DNA of 64,000 nucleotides from positions 4,927,909 through 4,991,908 of the forward strand of contig PTFA01000005.1 in assembly GCA_003342895.1 (NCBI GenBank). The letters run 5' to 3'. This document shows positions 47,401 to 62,859 of this stretch, piece after piece. Under the pieces are notes generated by a model that searched no databases, had not been told where the DNA came from, and saw nothing but the letters and a program-made list of their open reading frames with translations. The position numbers and the translations under genes were made by a program. Positions within the stretch are counted from its first letter, which is position 1; each line of letters begins with the position of its first letter. The stretch comes from Casuarius casuarius (Eukaryota; Chordata; Aves; Casuariiformes; Casuariidae).

Positions 47401-50400
47401 TTTCATATCTTCTCTTCAGTAGGATACACCTTTAAATGGAAGGTAAAATTGTTATAGCTTATACAGTGCTGCATTGCTGTATTCTAACTCTTGAGAAAAT
47501 GGATTGAAAGAAGAATGGGAATTAGTGCTTTACCCAATGAATCCTATTACGGCCTCTGCAAAGCAATGTACTCCCACTCCTCAGAGAGCAAGCAGATTAA
47601 CCAGTAGGTCAGCTTCATGATTACTGCTGGCACTGGCTTCATTAAGGAGAGTCAACATTAATAGCGGTGTTTGTTACAGAGAGAGGAAGAATAAAAAGAG
47701 GAAGAATGTATTTCAGGCAGGTCTGAAAATACAAAGAAATGGGAAGACATATGTAAGCAAGACAACATCCCTGAGGGTGAAACTACAGGACTGTGTCATG
47801 AATCAAAGTGTATGTATAAAGTAGGATCAAGCACAGCAGAACAGGTAAATCAAATCTCCACATTAAACCATGTTTCCTCCCCATTGTCTTCATTTCTTTT
47901 TTGCTCTGTCTGAAGTGAAAGGAAAATACAGAGGACTAACAAAACTGAACAGCCTGCTGCAGGAGATTTATGTCAGCCAAGCATCTTACCAGTAAGCACA
48001 AAGGAAAAGAGAAGCCAAATCTCTTACAGGGAAAGAGAATAGATCTAGTTCACCAGTCAGTATTCTCATTACAAGTGCTGCTATCAGGGGAGTTCGCAGC
48101 ACTTGAGAATATGCTGCAACTAACGTCACCATCCAGCAGGCAAAGAGACCTAATCACTAATCAGATGACATAATTGCAAATATGATAGCTGAAAGGACAG
48201 CTGCTCCCCCCTACTCTGGTGCCTGTAAACTGGGAGTCTCGGTCTACCAAAGTAGGCTAATATCTTCCTTATTAACAGAGAAACTCTGCATCCTTAGTCC
48301 TGCACCTCTTCTTTCTACCTCTCACGTAAAAAGAATTATGTGCTTTTATTCTCCACTCACTTTGTCTCTGCCCTACTTCCGAGGTCCCTTTGGCCTGAGT
48401 TTGCACACCAGTGACTGCTGCTATTATTTTGATCCTTTCCCTGGCTGGTTTAGTGGCCTTTATTAACTGCAGGCACGTCTCCAAAGTTAGATACATTTCT
48501 CTCAGCAATCTCTCCTTTAGCATGGTATCATACATACTACAAATGATTCTCTCTAATTAGAGGACTTTTAGCATCTCCAGAGTTACATATGACTGACAGA
48601 GTTCTCATCTCATTCCGTAAGGTAAGCAACTGTTCCTCCTTTGCTTCTCAGTTTAGGGTATTTCTGGCATCTCAAACCATTCTTTCTCCATCTTCTGTAC
48701 CTTTAAAAGACAACAATAATTAAAAAATCATGAATGTCAAACTTCCCTAATTCCTCATTTTTATCTCCTGTAGTCACTCTATACAGTCCCAGTTCTTACT
48801 TTTGCTGTATCACAGAAGTGCGGGATCTGTGCAAACTTTTATTTGGTCTGAAAAATCCAGCGTTCCTTTTGATCCGAGTTCCTCCCTGTTGCTAGTTAAG
48901 CAAGAGAAGAAATGCTAAGAAAACTACAAAAAAAATTCATTATTTTGCTCTACTAATTACTGTCTACTACTGTCTTATATACCACACACGGAAAAAAACT
49001 CGTGAAAATGTGGACTTGTGGGATTAAAAAAAAGAATCTTTAAGATTATTATTTTAAAAGATTCTGCATATAATTAGTGGGAAAAAATACCAATAAAATG
49101 CAGGCAGGAATCTGTCACAGTTTACTTTAGGCATAGAATTATGATGGCCTCCAGAAAAGACAAAAGCAATTTTCTAGTCAAATTAAAAAAGAAAAAAGAA
49201 TTCTTCTCCATCTAGAATGTGTTAAGCCATTTGTTACATCGCCACATGGGAGTTCAGGGATGCGAGCAAAATGTAGGATACGCAGAGGAACTGTAATAAT
49301 GTGAAAGACCTAGCTCAGAGGTGTGAAGTCCTTGAAAGAGGAAGAATTGAATCTTTCCAGACTTCCAAACTTGACCTGGGTGCTGACGGCTTCGTATCAA
49401 GTGTGATTCAGAGTACAGAGATTCTTCTGTAAGTATTATTTGCCGAATGCACAGCACAAAGGCAAGGACGGCTCTTGACAGCAGCATACTCACGACTGGC
49501 AGTGACAGTATTGTCTAGGTTTGGATCTAGATGGATTGAGCAAGCTGAGAAATATTAAGCTGGGGGAGGTTTCAAAGACAGTTCCATGAGAAGGAGCTTA
49601 TCATCAATCTTCTGCATTTTCAGAAAACATGGAAGTGAAAATGAAAAAAATTTTATAACAAAATTAGTAGGTTTTACCAGTACACATGAATATCAGGACA
49701 CCATAAAGGAGAAATGAATGACCTAAAGGATGGAGGGATAGAGAGTTCTGAAACTCAATACAGCTAGAAGCAAAATCACATGCTTGGGAACGAATAGAAA
49801 CTTCTGTTTGAAACGGTAGCTTATCAGGTGGCATGAGTCCAAAAGGGAGAGTCTCCATAAAGACCCTGATTACAACCATGATGGGACCATTCAACAGTGG
49901 ATACGAATTCAGGATATACTGGTATAGAGGTATTCTTTATGGAGACAGAGAAAAGTTGATACTGTTCTATCTGTCACTGGTGAGCTCTCATACAGCATAA
50001 ACATGCATGACCAGAATTGTACAAGAAAGATGGCCTCGGATTAGAAGTAAAAAACGAACAGCTATTAGGTTGATCACGGGAAACAATGCCTACCTTATGA
50101 CAGAAGTATAGTTCATCTCAGTTTACAGAAACAAAGGCTTTAGGTAAACCCAGAGCTATTTATAAATGGGCATAAATTGGCTGTGAATAAATTTACACTG
50201 GATATTTGGGAAGACTCCTCTCTAAAAGGTGACTGAAGCTCTGAAACAGCCTTCAAGGAGAAGTGAAGTAGACAGTAGGGGCAGGGAACAAAAACGCTAA
50301 ATTGCATTTAAGATGGAACCAAATAAAATTAAAAAGGCTATGGCATGATGCCATTCAATGGCATGGAGCTGGATTAGACACAGAAAGTTCAATCTGGATC

Positions 50401-51690
50401 AATGTTTCTAATAATAGCTAGCATCCAGTGCGCGCACAGAGAGAATGAGGTCCCGGTGCCTCCTTCATATTCTTCCTCCCTGTAACCAACTTTCAAAGAA
50501 GAAACATTTGCAAAATGCAAGAGACAAAATGCAGCAGGTTTTTTTGTTTGTTTCTTTTTAATGTAGGAATTGACATGTTTCCAAATTTAATGGTTTTGTT
50601 TTCCAATAAACATCAAAATTTTGGAGCTGGAAACAGCTTGGTACACTTTACTTTCTAAAGATGGGCTGGACATCTTAATTGCCACCATGGAATATGAGAT
50701 TTTTGTTTCTTGTCAAAGCTGGGTATGAGAGAAGACTCTCATTTGGAATTTTTACATTCAGTCCCATCTAGGAAAACACAGGTAAAGCTAAAAAGAAGAA
50801 ACAGTACTGTAGAACCTCAGAAGCATGAGCATGGTTCAATCTCTCTAGGTGTCAGCCCCCTATGTAGACAAAAATATCCAGCCCTGTTTCCCTTACCTTA
50901 CCTGGCCTGTTTTGTCCATCAAGAATATTATACTTGTTGAAACTTTGGGGATAATCCTCTCTACCTCACATGCTGTCTTTTGAGACAGAGTCTTTCTCAG
51001 CGACTTTTTGTACAATGCCAAGAAAAAGTCCCTGATCTTGGTTGGTTGAGGCCTCCTGGCACCACTGTGAAACAAATAAAAAATAACCTAAAGAAAACCC
51101 AAAGCAGTTGGGACATTTATCTACACTCATTCCTCCCTCCTATTTCTTGGAGAAGGATTGTTTACTTATCAGAAGATTATGTTTGTTGACCAAAGGATGA
51201 GGGGAATCCTCTCTACCTTGCACACCCCATCCACATGCAGATTTCGGAGCGTGCCCTCACAGAAGCACAGTACAAGGTTACACAAATGAACTACCCCTAT
51301 ATTAAGTCACCAGATGTAATCCTGACAGAAACTCCAAGCTCTTGGATTCTTCCTCCTCTGATCTCTCTCCTTCTCCTCCTTCCCTTTCCCTCTGCTTTGA
51401 TTACTTTGACAGCCAAGTTCTTGGAGAGTTACTCTAGGTTACAATGTGTCACCTTTAATGGAATTCAAAGCTTTAATTCAGAAAGTGGCCACTCTTGACC
51501 TCTGACCCTACTACCACCCACTCTGCCACCCCCCTCCTTTTTCCATCTCCAAGGAAATGAATAGCAGAGTGAAAAAATGGGAGCAGGCAAAGTCTAAAGC
51601 TTTTCACAGAGCCTCCAGAAGAAAGATGAATGAAACTCATTCATCACAGAGCGAGAGACCCAGAGAGCAATGCTGACTGAAAAGCAAGCC

Positions 51691-51730
51691 AGAGGGAGAG
51701 CAAGCAAGAGAGAGAGAGGCAGAGAGATAG
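51691..51730. repeat. (AG)n-rich microsatellite
   Basis: GGGAGAGCAAGCAAGAGAGA and following AG units form an imperfect dinucleotide tract. It accounts for the Arg/Glu-rich frame that spans it. Confidence 0.75.
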
Positions 51731-53032
51731 AAAAGGTTACCTCATGCAGGAAGTTATGTGATTTGAAAAAGAAAAGCACAGGAGGTATGAGGGAACATAG
51801 TCCACTTTCAAAAACTGCGGATTCTACGAAGAAAGATGCTGTTACTTGGGGGGGATTAGGGTGGCGTTATTTCCTCAGCCCCTTCCCTGGAAAAGAATTT
51901 CTTCTTAGATTAACAGAAAAGGATGGAAATTCAAGGAAAGAGAGAAGTGCCTAAAAAGAAATTGCATTGAATTGAATGCCTAAAGGATAGGCAAAACATG
52001 GAAAAAATAAAATAAGAAACAAACCTGTTTGAAGAAGTGTTCAAACTCCCTTAATCAAATCTCCTTCTTCAGAGGTATTTTGCCTCCTTGTGTACACCTC
52101 CCATTCATCCCTGTCGCCTCTGCATCGTACAGCTTGATTTGTCTTAACTTCTGCTAGAGGGTAATTTGTAGCACTAGAGATCAAATGCACTTAAAAGGTA
52201 ATAGCTGATTCATTTAGATACAGCAGTGATTTTATAGTGTGCTCCTCAATTTCCCCTTTTTCTCACAACCTTACTACAACAGCAATAGCAAGAAACACCT
52301 TCTTTGAGGTATCTGAAACAGAAACACAGTAAAGAAAAGAAAAGTAAAATGAGACCATCTAGCCATCAAATGAAGGAAAAGGCATGCACTCCTAAAGAGC
52401 TAGAACAGGAAGCTCACTGATGTCAGTGACAGAAAGGAAGGGAGAAGGAGAGAAGGGAAAGTCTGAGATGCAGCAGATCCAAAGAGCTTGCTTACTTGCC
52501 TGCACCACTTGAAAAAGAGATAAGCAGGAAAAAAAGAAGGCAAGAAACAGTAGCAAGTGATTCCCTAATACCAGAATCTTTTGCAAAGGTACTAGATAAG
52601 AAAGTCATAGATTATACTGGGATATTTATGCAGCTGATGACATCCCAGAAAAACAAGCCAAAATTTATCTCAAGGACACCAAAACTTGGGCAGAAGCCAG
52701 CAGGGTACTTTGGGATGCTTATGGGAGAAAAAGTGGTAAAGGGCTGACCTCGGTAAGAGGCAAATTCTTACCTAGGAAGGCCCTTGTGCACCCTTATGGG
52801 GTCTGCAAAGTGATAGTGAAATTCTCCTTTTCACTGAAAGCCAGTTCAAAGCTTACTGGTTAACTACCACTTAGAAGAGGGCCTACCTAGAAATTAAGTG
52901 ATAACTACTGAAGATAGCTGCCCCTTGAAGAGTGACTACCATCCCAAACCATGTGATTTTTTACCTCCTTCTGAAAGCTAATCAGACATGATTCTTTTTC
53001 ATTTCCCCAATTTCTATACTACAATTTAATTT

Positions 53033-53051
53033 CCCCCCCCCTTTTTTTTTT
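53033..53051. repeat. C9T10 homopolymer junction
   Basis: Nine C followed directly by ten T. Adjacent homopolymers of this kind are prone to sequencing error, so length is uncertain. Confidence 0.85.
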
Positions 53052-56000
53052 AAGTGTTCTAGTGAAGATGTATCACCCAAAAGACAAGAATCACTAAACT
53101 GTATTCAGCACTAATTCAGTGAACAAGGTGCCAAGTCAAGCTTCCTGGGAATGGCATCAGCACCTCTATTGACCAGTGAGCTCAGACCCAGAGTTCATAC
53201 TTAAACTTCAGCTAAACTTCAGCTTTTTGATAAACTCTACTGACGTCCATGGTGGCTCATATTCTAGGTGGAGCCACTCTGCTGATTCTCCAGGCAAGGA
53301 AACTCAGGCACACAAGGAAAAAGGCTCACTTTAGTTGTGCTTCTGCTGACAGTACATGCTGAAGCCACTTGGCTCAGAACAAATCACTGCTCCTGAAGGT
53401 AGTATAAACATAGTCTGAATCACAGCAAGAGAGATCCAGTATATTCACAAAATCTTTTGAAGACAGAAAAATAAAAGCAATAACCTATTTACAAATGAAC
53501 TGAAATTAAACTAAAGCTGACAGAAAGGGATGACATTCTCCATTGTTCCCAAGTATATCTTCTGCAGCTATCAGAATGTCTCTATCAAAAATGGAAGCAG
53601 GCACAGATAACATCTTTTTTTCCCCCTGCTGAACAGCTACTGTTATTAAGGTGGGGNTTTTTTTACCTTGTTGCTTATTTCGCCTTATTGGAAATTATTA
53701 CCTCCAAACATCTGAAGGCTCTTCCACCAGAGCTAGCTGAGACTGCAGGCATCACCCAGTAAAGCTGGTGAAGCATACTTCACTACAGAGGGAAGTCAGC
53801 ACTGAAGGCCAGATGCAGAACCACTGATGCCTCTCTGCACCTCACCCTTCATGAGGAATAGATCTAGAAGGGATGGAAGTAGTGCTACAGGTCCATGGAG
53901 CAAGCCAAACAGAGGACAGAAGCAAGAGGAAGCACTGCAATGCAGCAGTGGAGGAGAGGAAAAAGCCTACAGTACCTTACAGTGCTGTTCCTCCCATCAT
54001 CCCCACTCCTTTGAACCTCAGCATTACCTCTTCCCCTCTCCCCATGCCTGTGGACCTGTAGCTTTGTCTCTTCAAAGTCGGCAAGCAAAAAGAAAGAAGT
54101 AGATCATTTTGAAAAGGTTTACTAGTTACCAGAAATAACTGCATTTATTCAAGGCATGGCAAAAGTTAATAGGATTATACTGACCCCTGTATGCAGAGCA
54201 ACCACACAGCTCTAGTCTAAAACAACTGGCTGCAGTGTAAGAACAAACAACAGAAACATCTTAGTGAGGAATTACTCACTAAATGTTCCTCCTCTCTAGT
54301 TGCCTCAGGATGAGGCTTTGAATTGTCTTGACTGAAGATGCCTCTGGTTCATCCATGCTTAATCCACACTGTAGGGAAGTTCAGGTCAGCTCCACGCCCC
54401 ACATCTGTTTATGCTAAGTGGATTGACTTTGGTGGCAGTAAATTCTGCCACAAATGGCTCCACAGAGGTGGGAAGCCTCATTTGGTCTTCAAAGAAAGTA
54501 ACCCCATGCAGTAAATTTAAGAACTTCAGTGCTCCAAACCATGAAGGACACCTGCATGTCATTAAGTACTTAAATGCTGAGCATACAGCTTTCTGGGTCA
54601 CCATCTGTTCAGCAAGAGCACCAGCTCTTGGCTGCTGTTATCCCAGTTCAACATACTGTAGGGTTTGAACTCTCAACCTTGGCAGTTCACGGTTTTCCAA
54701 AAGGTAGTGTGGGTGGATCTTCTGTGTCAGCAATACAAATTAAGAAACAGAATCCCAGAAGAGAACAATTCAGCCCGGCAAAGTTCAGTAAAGTCTGTTT
54801 TAGGATCAGGAGCTAATCAGAATAGCTCAGAAAGTATGTGCATCTCCTGTATCTACTGCTGCCTTTCTAACCTCAACTAGATGCCTACTTACCTGTAATT
54901 ATCTGGCTCTGATAACATGTATCATCTGTGTTGTTTAAACAATATTCTCTCTTGCACTAGGAGATTTGCTATCTAGGCAACTCGCCACAGGACAAAGTTC
55001 AAAGTTAACATGCCCTCAGCTAACCTACAAAGCTTGTTGAAAACAGTTACTTGTTGCAATGTGAACTACCTGCATAAAGCTAAAGAAGAGATATCTATCC
55101 CTAATCAGCTCAGGATACCCAGAATGATTTTCCCTTATTCCACAGCAGGCAGGTAGGCGCAGTGCAGGCAGTTCTTCTATCCAAAGTTTTCTAGCCTAGA
55201 GTTTCAGCTCTTTTCAAGCTGAATCTCCAGATGGCTCAACTATATTTTGATATCATCATTAAATTAGGCAACATTAATCACAGAGATAAAACAAATGGTA
55301 GTAGGTCCTAATGATCATTGGGAAAGTATGATCTTTGTATGAAATAAAGCAGGGGAATAGAGCACAGGGGCTTCTCCAAGGTCTGGAAAACTGATCCAGG
55401 CTATAATCATCCCCCACATCACAGGCTTACAACATCTGCTTCTTACCCTCTGTCTTCCCCACCCAGGTTGTATTACACATGAAAACCCAATTCAAGGAAG
55501 TGTACTCATGGAACAATTCTACATTCTCAGGGAGAGAAACGAACCAAGTTTTCTCATTTGGAAAAACTCTATTTGGGATTTGATTTTTCAGAATCTTCTT
55601 AAATAATGCCAGCAATTTATTATAACTGTAGTCAGTGCTCAAATTGAACTGGAGTTCAAAGGTGCTAAGTTCCTTCAGTCTTCCCTTATTGAGAGGAGAA
55701 TCAGCATTTTTTCTGATTCTGGATACATAATTTTCTTATCCACGCAACTAAAAGCAAAAATAAAGGTCCCTCACTCCCATGAGCAGAGGAAGCCAAGAAA
55801 GACTAAACCCTCCTTCTCTGTAATGCCTCTATCTCCTCAGTCTCACTAAGTCCAGAAGACTTCCTTAGCCCTTGCACATTCACCAAGTACAAGTGGGCAA
55901 GAAATAGCACAAATTGGTATGGATACTCTTCTTTGAACTTGCAAGATCTTAATTTAATTTATTTTAACTCTAAAGAAGTCTCTGCTACATAAAGATTTAA

Positions 56001-59000
56001 CACAATTAATTATTTCACCTTAAATATGTATCTTTAGTCATCCAGATTCATTTTTCCAAAAGACTTCATACAGACAAGCCCTAAGTATACTAAGACAATA
56101 CCTGGATAGACACCTTTTGTTCTAAAGGACCAAGATCTCAGGAATAAGGACTATGGCCTGCATGTCCACTATCAAGAAAATCCCTTTTGATTGGAAAGCA
56201 AAGCATACACTTAGCTAGCATTCCACTAAGGCAAGATAAATGGGGAAAAAAATATTTACAATGCTTAGAAAGGAAAAGGTAAGCAATTCTAGATTTTGAT
56301 GGTAAATGCCCTTCCTGGCACTTCTAGTTTTCATAATGCACGTTTCCCTGTTCACTCTGTTTTTTCACAGTATGTTTGGCTCTATTGTACATTTACAGCA
56401 GTTGAGTTATAATTTGATATGATAAAAGGCAATACAATAGGTGTGACTTACAACATGTTATGGCCTTTGTATGAAGCAAATTGGCATACAGATTACAGTA
56501 TCTGTGTTTTTACAGTTAAAAAAAGATAACTCTATTAGCTGTTAAAGCACCTCACATCTGCTATCTTGTAAAACACAGACTTCTACTTCACTAACCTGCC
56601 CACGTTTCACCTGAGTAGATGAGAAAAAATTCTTCTGTCAAGATAAAAGTCTTATGCAAAAGCCCCAAGTTAGTTCCTTATACTAATCTCCTAGAACCCA
56701 TGACTCCACATTTGCCATCTAAGCTTCGGAAGGTAAGAGACCCAGTGCCTTCTATGATAGCTTTTATGAAGTTATCATCCTGCCTGCCGTCATCCACACT
56801 GTTAAACAGTAAATTAGTTTTTAATTGGTTATATTTTATTATAGCTTTCTTCAGTAAGTCATAGAGCCCTTCAGGATCCACTATCTTTTTCCTGAGGAGA
56901 TATTTATGATGTGGTTATCTGCTCGTGAGTCTGTTAGATAGACTATGTTCTTTAAATCTCAATGCAAACTTTCTCCAGCCATTAGTTTGTTGGAGGGTTT
57001 TTTCTCTCTTTTCTTTTTCCTTTGCACCTTTTGAAAATGCTGACACCAATACAGAACACATCAATCTGGCATCGCCCTCATCAGTACCATCTCCTTGGTC
57101 TGGCCCTCTCTCATACATGCCTAAGGATTANTTTTAGACATTTCTCCACAGCACTACATTCAGAGCTCGTGTGCGGATGCCTGTCACCATGATCCCTAAA
57201 ATCCTTTTTAGTCACTGTTTTCCAGATGCAGCCCTTTGTTGTGCATGTTTGGCTCATACATACGGTCCTAGAAAGAACCAGAACATGTTGTGCTAAGACA
57301 ACTCCTTCTTTATTTTCAATCCTGAAAACACCATAGGAAAAATGTCACTCAACCCTGATACACAGACATGGGAAGAAACAGGTAGAAAGAGGCTCCCTGC
57401 CTCTTCCTGGCACATTTTCCATTTCCAAAAAGGTAGAATGAGGTCTTCAGATGCCTGAGGCTGTTAATAAGGATGCCAATGATCAGTTAGTAATGAGTTT
57501 TGCAATATTTAGCATTTTCCTTAAAGCCTGAGGTCCAATTCTTCATTAATTTTAAAAGAAGAAATAAAAATGTGTTTTCAGCTTTCAGCTTTAAAGAAAA
57601 ATACTTGAAAGTGTGACCAAAGGGTTACATTAAAATAATAAAAACCCTATGTAGAAGGCCAGAACAAAGAATCCCGTCATTGTTTTGGACTTTCTAGTGA
57701 TTTTTAGGCCAATATCCTGACAGGAATGGGGGAGGAACGGGGCTGGCAGTACTGTATTCAATGAGTATAATTACACTGAATTAGCACTGAGCGGTTTAGA
57801 GAGAGGAAAAAAAAATACTTTTCCACAGAGTTAATATAAAGTGGGGCTTTCTTGTACATACAAGTCCACAAGGACCAAGCTACTGCCTGCTGAGACCTAT
57901 TTTAGAGCCAAGGGATTGATCAGACTCAGCCAGCCCCTGCTGAAGAAAAAAGCTGCAGTTGTGAATTACTGTAAAGCAGTATTCACATGATTGATGGGTT
58001 TACCCCCACTACCACATTTCTTTCAAAGATCCATTTTGTCTTCTACTGGGATGGTGTGAATTAACCCCCTCACAACGGCTGGCTTGATTCTGCAGGACCA
58101 ATCCAAAGGAGCTCGCTGAAGCTTTTATCTTATGTAGCTGTGTGATGGGGAACATAGGAAGGAGACACTCTTTAACACTCAAGCCTCTGAGGAACACCAT
58201 AACACCAACCTCCTCAAACAGCTTGCACACTTTCTGCCATCAGACCAGCCAGCCCCTCACCTTCTCAGAGAATTTGCTTTAAAGGAGCTCTGCCTCTGAT
58301 CTCCCTTGCAGTCTGATACTCCCCCCACTTGTCCTTACATCCAAGGGAGCATAAGGTATATTTAATTCCATCTCTTGACTTTTTAACCCAGTTTGCTGCC
58401 AGCAATAATTTTTTTTTCTTCCTTTTCCCCTTGTGGAGAGGAGGAAATAGTCTGAACTACTTATGCTGTGAAGAATCCAGAAATTCCAGATAAATTTGTG
58501 ATGGGATTCTTCTCAAGCATCAGGCTCCATAACTTAAAAGAAATAGTTAGAATGGCCAAGGGAATGTGGGAGAATAGCTAGAAATGGGGCTGGATCACAA
58601 CTAGCTTTTAAAAAGCTGCTGAAGTCTTTTGAATTGACAATACAACACAGAAAGACAGATTTCCATGGAACCCCCAATCTATGTCTGCTTAGGAACAGGC
58701 CCACAAGACCTCAGGAACAGATTATTCAGCCAGGAATAAAACCTGTTTGTGTCAACTGCAAACTGCACTGTGCTCTTTCTGGTTCCCAGTAAGGTACTTC
58801 ACACGTGAATAAGATTTCTTTCTCCTTTAAAAGGTAAATATGTTGCTGATAAGGTGGGGGGATGCAAAACCCAGAGCACTAAATACTGTTAACTACACCA
58901 AGTTGACTGCAGGCAGGTGTAACGTAACCTTCCCACGCACAGGTCCACCAATGCATTTCACACTAAATTTCTGCCCCATTTCTCTTTCCTTGGACTTCCA

Positions 59001-62000
59001 TAAAACTGTGTGTATTTTCTGCAGCACCTCCTCTGTATTCACACTCCTGTTCTAGCCACAGGGAGGGGAAAAAAAAAAAGATGTATTGCCACCCCAGTTA
59101 CCTGTGTCACAGCTGTACTCCCTACCACCACATTGCCCGTGTTTCTTTATCATTCCCTGTGGCACCTTCTGCCCCTCGGTAGTGCCAGAGCACTTCAGCC
59201 CAGACCCGCAGCACCACCTGCTGTTCCTGGCCTGGCCTTCAGAGAGGGGAAAAAAGCACTCACAGCTCAGGTGGCTTTAAAATGACTCTTAGCTGCAGAG
59301 TTCTTCCAGTATATGCTGTCTTGGTTTGCTGTGGTATATCGTAAAACTTCTCTGTCCTCAGGTGTAGGGCTCCTTGTAACTGTCTGTTCTGACGGTCCTT
59401 TCTTGCACACCAACTTCATCTGTCTTGATAGTTACAGTAGATGTCAGAATCGTCAAATGCCAAACCCAAACACTGGGAGAGATCTCCACCTGAAAAACCC
59501 AGTCTCTAAAGAAGCAGATGCTGAAGTAGTAGTAAGGATAACAATAACAGTTATTCATCAGTTTTTAATTTTGGAGGACCAGTTACTACTGCTAAATGTG
59601 GTCAAACACACTCCAGTGTCTATATTCTATTCTTAGCCAGAGATGCAAATTCTCAAGCCAAGATGTGTAATAACTTTAGGCGTCCAGTAGCTAAGTTAGT
59701 CCATATGCAAACTTATCAGAGACCACTACAAACCAGGATAACACCTCAGCTTTCCAAAGGTAAATGGGTTAGTGGATGAACACTCAGCATCCTCTGCAGT
59801 TGTACAGTAACTGTTCACAGTCAGACCATCTTCTGCTATGCTATAACTACATTTCCAAATTTTATGTGTGCATTCTATTAATCCCAAAGAACAGCATGTT
59901 TCATTTCTCCATGTAGAACTTTGTCTCAATTTCAGATAATCTGCCCAATTTATCAGGAGCATTTTGACTTTTACTCTGCTTGTGACCTCTGTTGTTATAA
60001 ATTTGCAAGTTCTACAAGTGTACTTTCTGTTCCATCAAGCAAACGAGAAAAAAGGAGCAGCAGATCAATGACAGACAATTCTGGGACCTCACATGCGGCT
60101 TGTAAATCACAGATACTGCAACTCACACCATAAGACAAGGCATGTAGAATCGTGCCAGTAGGGAACACCAGAACAGCAGAGTACACTAGCATCATCAGTG
60201 TAGTAATATGGCACTGCTGTGTTAACAGAGCATTCGACATCCCATAGACTATACAAAGTTTAAGGCTCACTCCAGTCCCAGGAGGCTGGTGGTCTTTGCT
60301 TCTACCTGTCATATGACAGAAATGTTTCCACTGAGATCTGATCAGTGGACTATGATATTCTTTCCCCCCAAATCACCTGACTGTGCAATTTACTCCAGCA
60401 CCAAAAGCAGCAGGATGTGAAACACAGGTGTGCTATTAAGAAAGGTTATGTCATTTAACTTTCAAAGCCTACGCACAGTGAAATACTATTAAAAATAGAC
60501 ATGTTTTCTTTCTCATTCAACTTAAACTATGATTTACTTTAAATAGAAGTTACTACTTGTCACCCCTTGGGTTTCATTTGCCATGTTCAGAAGTGTTATT
60601 AGCAGGTGATCTAAAAGGACCATCATTAGAAGAAGCAGGTTAACTGCAACCTCAAATTGTTTCTATTGCTGCTGATACTTTGTGTGTCACAGCAAAAGCT
60701 GTAATGCATTTAGAGAGTCACATGATGACAAGCAGCACTAAGCCTGATGCCCGTTCACAGCATCCTACTTAAAAGCTGCTTGAGCTCATCAAGAATAGGA
60801 ACAAGCTTCTTCTTAAGTCCACCCCAATCCAGTTAACAGGCTTATACAGAAATGCTGAGAGATAGGACTTACAAGAGGCAATGCACATTAACTTGCATGC
60901 ACTATTTTGTTAAGCATTAAGGAAAGGCAGTTTTATGTATCCAGCTGAGTTTCATGACTTCCTCTCTTTGCTCTCTATATATTCCTTTACAGCTCCTTTT
61001 CTTTAAAAATATGAATTTAAGAATGGCCTTGAGTGACCTTCATGATTAGTAATCATTACTATAAATCTTCCACTAGGAAAAAAAAAAAAAACACCACCAC
61101 AAATTCAGCAGTACATTTCTCTCTTCGTGGTCAATTAGCCTTCCCCTCCTGCTCTTGGCATATGTTTGTGTAAGTTGATTTGCTTTTGCTAAAGAAATGC
61201 CAGTGTACATCAAAAGAGAAAGAAGCACTGAGACTTTGAGATTGCTTGTTGTGACATTAGTTGGTAATAACACAGTATTCTCCCCTGTCTCCCCCACCCC
61301 ATCTCTGCACAGAGATGCAACTTGGGGAAGAGGTTGTAGTGACATTATACTGAGGACCAAATGCATATAAAAAGTGCCCAGACCTTGCCCTCCTCACCAC
61401 CACTGAGCATGAGGTGATAGCTCCAAAATGAAGGATGCAACAAAAGATGCCTCCCATTCAGGAAATCTAAGATTTGTTTTGGGATTCATTACTTAAAGGT
61501 AATAACCTCAAAGAGCCTGTAACCTCAACTTGCCAACTCTTGACTTTCCACAATAGAAATGAGGGGGAGGCATCAATTTTGCTCAGAATATGGATAGTTC
61601 TAGGAGTAGGATGAAAGACATTTTAAAAGTATGAGTGTTACTAACAGAAGTTAACATTAAAAACATTCTCTGCAAGATGGAGGGAGACTAAGTCAGCATC
61701 AGTTGAGTGCAGCGAGATGTAAGGGAAAATGGGACATTTCCACTGGATATTCCAAACAGTTGTCCCTTTTCTACAGCTGGAAAGAACCAAAGTGTCAAAT
61801 TAGACATACTTGTCTGCAATCAGCTTGCATTTCTGTGATCACAGCTTCCTGGAGTATTGGTTGATCAAGTGTTAATGACAAAGGCAGCCACAAACCATAT
61901 AGCCTGGTCCAAAATGCAGTGAACCTATACATATATTTTTAGCTACTCAATGGACTTTGGATCAGGCCTTTAGCTAAGATGTTTTGAGGTGGTTCTTCTA

Positions 62001-62859
62001 AAAGGAGACAATGTACAATCTTGAGCTATATATATATGTACACAAACACACCCCAAGTGAGATGGGGAAGACAGTCAGAGTCAGAAGTACAAGTCTGAAG
62101 GCCTACAGACTCTTCAGGCTCTCTTCAATGAGCATTTCCTCTTAAGGATGTACATTAAGAGAGTTTTTAAAACCAGAAATTCTCAGCTACAATCTTGGGG
62201 ACAGTAGAACACAAGCCTCCAATTCAGACCAGAGTTGCTCTATGCAGAATACTTAGTGACCAAAGGATGATGACATTATTGCTTTATACAAATGTCAAAG
62301 TAAGATACAATTTTTATAAATGATCTCTTGTAAGCATAAGCAATTCATACAGTGGCAGCTGGTTTGAAGCTTTCAGGAGGAGGGGCTACAATTAGTTAGT
62401 CCCAAGCCATAGAAAAATAACTGATTTAGGAATTAGGCAGGACTACCTTTCCAGACTAATTTCCAAAGTAATGGAGAATTGCCACAGTTAGAATACATTG
62501 CAGTGGGATGTAAATATTTAATTCTCTCACAATCCTTTCAAATCTTCACTCCAAGGTTACTATATAATTATGGTGAGTGTTATCATTGGGAGGTCATTAT
62601 CAGTCCTTAAAGGACTAGACTTCAAGAAGCATAGTATTTCAGAGCCCTTTCTTTCTGTTCTCTGTGAACTTTCCTTCAATAAAACATGCAAAGCATGAAC
62701 ATGGACATTCTGAAAGGATGCCAAAGTGCAATCACTGAAGGGACTGCTGGCAACTCAGGAAAAAAAAGGGCTTTTTTTAATGTAGTATAGAATTTCTTCA
62801 CACACAAGATATCTTTAAAAGAAAGGAAATGGAAATCCAGCCCAAGTGATACTAACAGA

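Noticed and set aside
53201..53226. Short tandem repeat (TAAACTTCAGC twice)
   Set aside because: An 11-base, two-copy repeat is expected by slippage and carries no further structure.
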